Positions 54,614 through 57,430 of a stretch of DNA of 57,430 nt are shown here, one piece after another. Position 1 is the first letter of the stretch; each line of letters begins with the position of its first letter. Made by a program: the position numbers and the translations under genes. The stretch is from Nitrosomonas communis (GTDB lineage Bacteria > Pseudomonadota > Gammaproteobacteria > Burkholderiales > Nitrosomonadaceae): contig NZ_FOUB01000021.1 in the NCBI RefSeq assembly GCF_900114745.1, forward strand, positions 1-57,430. The letters are read 5' to 3'. The notes beneath the pieces are model-generated. The model worked only from the letters and a program-made list of their open reading frames with translations. It was not told the origin of the DNA and did no database searches.

Positions 54614-55316
54614 TTAAACTTTCTGTAAGACGTTTTACCAGAGTATGCAGAAATACTTCTTCAGACTGACGAAGAAAGAAATGACCACCCTCAAACCAAT
54701 CCAAGGTGAACGCTTGAGCACCTGCCAGTCGCCAATCATCCAACTTTGCCGCTTCAATCTCATCCGCACGCCCGCCAAAAACATGGATGGGAATGGGCAA
54801 AGGCGGTAGCTCCACGTGCTGGAAGCTCCCACATAGCCGGTAATCTATTGCCAATAAATCCAGCGTCATCGCCAGCAATTCCGGATGATCGAACACTTCT
54901 TCCGGTGTACCTGCCTGTTTTCTTAGCTCCGCGATCAATGCTGCCTCACCCTGTATTTTGCTATAGCGCTCACTATCCTGACGATTCGGTGCTGCGCAGC
55001 CTGAAACCACCAATGCAGTGGGAAGCGGTAATTTCTGAGCAGACAAGCGATGGGTAATCCCATAAGCCAGCAAGGCGCCCATGCTATGTCCAAAAAAGGC
55101 ATAATTTTCGGGCAATGTAGGCACAAGCTCATTGCTTAAGCATTCAGTCAGCGCTAAATAATTTTCTTCAGGGAGTTCATCTATCCGGCTATCACGCCCT
55201 GGCAACTCGATCGGCTGCACCGTTATCCAGGAAGATAGTAACCGTCGCCAGCGGAGGTACATAGCACTACCTGCGCCTGCACACGGTAAACAGAACAGGG
55301 TGAGTGGTTTGAGCAT
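54570..55316 (-). CDS. type II thioesterase
   Basis: Stand-alone alpha/beta-hydrolase that clears misloaded or stalled acyl groups from carrier domains (GrsT/TycF type). It shows LFCLPCAGAGSAMYLRWRRLL at the N-terminus, the nucleophile motif FGHSMGALLAYG near residues 78-88, the acidic residue in HVFGGRADEIEAAKLDDW and the catalytic His in WFEGGHFFL. Length (248 aa) is normal. It lies 12 nt downstream of the mbtH-like gene and overlaps the phosphopantetheinyl transferase gene, consistent with one transcript. Confidence 0.92.
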   Translation of the reverse strand: MLKPLTLFCLPCAGAGSAMYLRWRRLLSSWITVQPIELPGRDSRIDELPEENYLALTECLSNELVPTLPENYAFFGHSMGALLAYGITHRLSAQKLPLPTALVVSGCAAPNRQDSERYSKIQGEAALIAELRKQAGTPEEVFDHPELLAMTLDLLAIDYRLCGSFQHVELPPLPIPIHVFGGRADEIEAAKLDDWRLAGAQAFTLDWFEGGHFFLRQSEEVFLHTLVKRLTESLSGAPHEASEVPAIA

Positions 55317-55328
55317 AAATATATTGCC

Positions 55329-55544
55329 CTAAACCTGGTTATCCATAAAAAGCCGCAAGCTGAGCGGACGCATATCAGTCCAGACTTTCTCAATATGATC
55401 AAGACAGGTCTTTTTGTCGCCTAGCACACCGGTATCTTGCCAGCCACCAGGAATTGCTTTCCATTCCGGCCAGATAGAGTATTGTTCTTCATGATTAACT
55501 AAAACGCGAAAAACACCATCTTCGCGATCAAAGCAATTCGTCAT
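55329..55544 (-). CDS. mbtH: MbtH-family NRPS accessory protein
   Basis: 71-aa chaperone-like partner that binds adenylation domains and raises their solubility or activity. It has the family signature: the [25 protein letters not shown] core with conserved Asn, Glu, Ser and Trp residues, then [25 protein letters not shown] site lies before the ATG. It is the first gene of the assembly-line operon; a Fur-box-like palindrome lies about 50 bp upstream, so expression is probably induced by iron limitation. Confidence 0.95.
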   Translation of the reverse strand: MTNCFDREDGVFRVLVNHEEQYSIWPEWKAIPGGWQDTGVLGDKKTCLDHIEKVWTDMRPLSLRLFMDNQV

Positions 55545-55592
55545 AGCACACCCCTCGGATTTACAAATAAATAGAATTTTTTAATTCTTCTA

Positions 55593-55611
55593 AATAAGAA
55601 TGCTTCTTATT
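55593..55611. promoter_or_regulatory. putative Fur box before the assembly-line operon
   Basis: AATAAGAA-TGC-TTCTTATT is a perfect 8-bp palindrome with a 3-nt centre, close to the Fur pattern AATGAGAA.N.TTCTCATT. It is 49 bp upstream of the mbtH-like start codon on the minus strand. Confidence 0.6.
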
Positions 55612-56029
55612 CATACTAGACGAACCGGCTTATTGAGAATACAAAGAAATATTAAAAATCTTTTTGCAAGCCCTTTGAATGCCTTGTTTATTAAATGAGT
55701 TAGGAAGTTACATAGAGAAGTTATTCCGACTATATCCAATACAGTAAGTGTTTGGACCTACAAAAAATTGAAAGCATAAAGCTTTTCTTCACTGAGTCAG
55801 AACAAATTCAGCACCACATACACGCTGACTTGGAAAAATCAATTGCGAAATACCTTACTTGATCTGGCTAGAGCTCATATGAAGTACAGATATTGCTCCA
55901 CTGTCTGCTTTTTTTCGCGCCTTAGATGAGGATGATTCCGGGTAATTGTGCGCATTTTATGATCAAGAAATAGCCAGAGAATCTTTTGAACCTGCTGGCT
56001 ATTTAACTCCAATATTGCACAAAGGGAAG
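55612..56029. other. intergenic region right of the siderophore operon
   Basis: No coding sequence I can support. A hairpin with 9-bp arms AATAGCCAG (55969-55977) and CTGGCTATT (55995-56003) precedes the IS1380 remnant; it could be part of that element's left end. Confidence 0.4.
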
Positions 56030-57260
56030 TGGCAATTCCTCAATAATTCTTTATAATACAGTTATTTACGCTGAGTAAAGAAAAGGAATTGCCAGTGACA
56101 AAATGTACCCGGGAATCATTTAATTTTCCAGATGTTAAAAAAGCGTACTGTTGAAGTGAATTTCGAGGGTGGAGAGATTACTTCAGATGGTGGTGCCATG
56201 TTATTGCGCCAGGCGGATAAACACATTGGGTTGAGTAAAGCGGTTGCTCAGGCACTGGAAGACAATCGTCGACAGGCAAGTTGCAAACATGATAATTTGG
56301 CGCTATTGCGCCAACGCGTTTATGCCTTGGCATGCGGCTATGAAGACCTCAATGATCATCAGCCATTACGTCATGATTTGACGATTCCATCAGCGGTTGA
56401 ATGCGAAGAGGTATTGGCCAGCCGTTCCACCTTGTGCCGCCGGGAGAATCAGCGGATCGACAAACAGCCTGGCATGTTCATCAAGTGATGATAGAGCAGT
56501 TAAGCTACCTGCGGCCAAGCAATCTTGATGGGGCAAAACATGCCCGGGCTATCCTGTCATTGCTGGTAAAGCGGTTCAGGCAAAGCTGGCTTGAAGTTCG
56601 TATCATTTTTCGCGGTGGCAGTGGTTGTTGCCGCCACAGAATGCTGGCATGGTGTGAGCATCATGAGGTGGGTTACCTCATAGAGATCGCCCAGAACAAG
56701 CGATTGAATGAGATCAGCGCGCAATGGCAGCAATCAGCTGTATGCCGCATGCGGTGAGAAAGTACGCTCGTTTGACGAATTTCACTATGCTACCAAGAGC
56801 TGGAAACGGACACGGCGCATCATCATTAAAATCGAACATGCTGACAAAGGCAGCAATCCCCGTTATGTGGTCACCAATCTGATAGGCAAACCGCAGTTCC
56901 TCTATGATAAGCTTTGACTCACCCCGCGGTGAAATGGAAAATCATATCAAGGAACAACAGCTTGATCTGTTTGCAGATTGCACCAGCTGCCATCGGTGGT
57001 GGTCAAATCAATTTCGTCTACTCCTGTCTTCCCTGGCGTACATCCTGCTGGAAACCATCCGGCACCTTGCCTTGCAAGGCACGGAACTGGCTCAAACCTA
57101 TGTAAGCACATTGCGCCTTAAGTTGATCAAAATCGGCGCCGTTATTCTACGCCATACCCGCCGTATTCGCTTTTTACTTGCAAGTAGCTGTCCTTATCAG
57201 AAACTATTCTTCCAAGCCGCAGCCAGACTGACTTCTGGATAACTCATTTCCAGGATTATG
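56030..57260 (+). mobile_element. defective IS1380-family element
   Basis: An 11-bp inverted pair TGGCAATTCCT (56030-56040) / AGGAATTGCCA (56084-56094) precedes the transposase start. The element ends within about 20 bp after the transposase stop, shortly before the IS5 left end. The right terminus is not precisely defined by the sequence alone. Confidence 0.7.
56095..57242 (+). pseudogene. IS1380-family transposase with several lesions
   Basis: GTG start at 56095 gives VTKCTRESFNFPDVK, then a frameshift near 56138. The next frame reads RTVEVNFEGGEITSDGGAMLLRQADKHIGLS ... GYEDLNDHQPLRHDL. After another shift, QVMIEQ is joined directly to LSYLRPSNLDGAKHARAIL, so about 100 codons of the catalytic core are deleted. 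The usual FRGDSGF reads FRGGSGCC, a loss of a DDE Asp. Further shifts separate CGEKVRSFDEFHYATKSWKRTRR and GEMENHIKEQQLDLFADCTSCHRWWSNQFRLLLSS ... LLASSCPYQKLFFQAAARLTSG. Confidence 0.88.
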
Positions 57261-57265
57261 AACTA

Positions 57266-57430
57266 GGGTCTGTTGACGTTTTAAGGTAAGTATTTCATAG
57301 ATAAAAACCAACTCGTAATATTGAATTTCCTATATCCCCAACAAAACGAGTTTGCGATGCCACGATGGATGCTTAATGATGAGTTCTGGTCGAAGCTGGA
57401 GAAGATTTGGCTTCAAGAAGCGATTGATAA
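57266..57430 (+). mobile_element. IS5-family element, left end (runs off window)
   Basis: Begins with GGGTCTGTTGAC, the terminal motif also found in the relic at 3137. The transposase start lies 91 bp inside. Only the first part is within the window. Confidence 0.75.
57357..57430 (+). CDS. IS5-family transposase, partial (5' end)
   Basis: Reads MPRWMLNDEFWSKLEKIWLQEAID, the usual beginning of IS5-group transposases (M.R..L.D..W..L), cut by the window edge. No lesion is visible in the available 24 codons, so this copy may be intact. Confidence 0.75.
   Translation, partial: MPRWMLNDEFWSKLEKIWLQEAID

Noticed and set aside
1..57430. CRISPR arrays, tRNA or rRNA genes
   Set aside because: No regularly spaced short repeats and no tRNA- or rRNA-like sequences were seen in the window.

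Overview
The window looks like the chromosome of a betaproteobacterial ammonia oxidiser (Nitrosomonas/Nitrosospira type). That is an inference from protein style, moderate-to-low GC and the mix of insertion-sequence families; there is no rRNA or marker gene to prove it. Its main content is a two-part locus for making, exporting and retrieving an acylated, hydroxamate-type peptide siderophore. The two halves are separated by about 4.5 kb of insertion-sequence debris that carries a multicopper oxidase.

Layout. (1) 1-4640: IS relics, one small unrecognised ORF, a di-heme cytochrome c peroxidase-like protein and a bestrophin-family membrane protein. (2) 4641-20179, minus strand: an almost gapless operon read from right to left. 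It encodes a GNAT N-acetyltransferase, a PvdA/SidA-type ornithine N-hydroxylase, a TonB-dependent siderophore receptor, an HSL-type hydrolase, a complete RND tripartite efflux system (OMF, MFP, RND), an acyl-CoA ligase broken by one frameshift, and a PvdQ-like N-terminal-nucleophile acylase destroyed by a stop codon and a frameshift. (3) 20465-23408, plus strand: divergent PvdE/SyrD-like cyclic-peptide ABC exporter and a PepSY membrane protein (putative ferrisiderophore reductase). (4) 23421-27393: relics of IS982 (a 172-bp deletion derivative and a degraded longer copy in inverted orientation), IS630, ISNCY-like and IS30 elements, surrounding an apparently intact two-domain multicopper oxidase. 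(5) 27400-28560: a LolA-like periplasmic protein, an IS1182-like scrap, a strong 17-bp hairpin and the broken N-terminus of an encapsulated-ferritin gene. (6) 28608-55544, minus strand: the assembly-line operon, MbtH, type II thioesterase, 4'-phosphopantetheinyl transferase, FAAL-ACP-C-A-PCP, PKS (KS-AT-KR-ACP), C-A(Gly)-PCP, then C-A-PCP-E / C-A-PCP / C-A-PCP-TE. (7) 56030-57430: a defective IS1380 element and the start of an IS5-type element.

How it works together (inference). A fatty acid is activated by the FAAL, joined to a first amino acid and extended by one malonyl unit with ketoreduction, which gives a beta-hydroxy-gamma-amino (statine-like) unit. Glycine and three further residues follow. 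Two of those A domains share a code pattern (DGE..GG.TK) that would fit an N5-acyl-N5-hydroxyornithine made by the hydroxylase/GNAT pair. The TE releases the product, the ABC and RND systems are available for export, the TonB receptor re-imports the ferric form and the PepSY protein could reduce it. Fur-box-like palindromes sit before mbtH, between the divergent transport operons and, more weakly, before the multicopper oxidase. No ECF sigma/anti-sigma pair is present and the receptor has no signalling domain. A 1858-bp near-identical direct repeat links the glycine module and the following module. The acylase that in pyoverdine systems removes the fatty acid is dead here, so the mature siderophore probably keeps its lipid tail.
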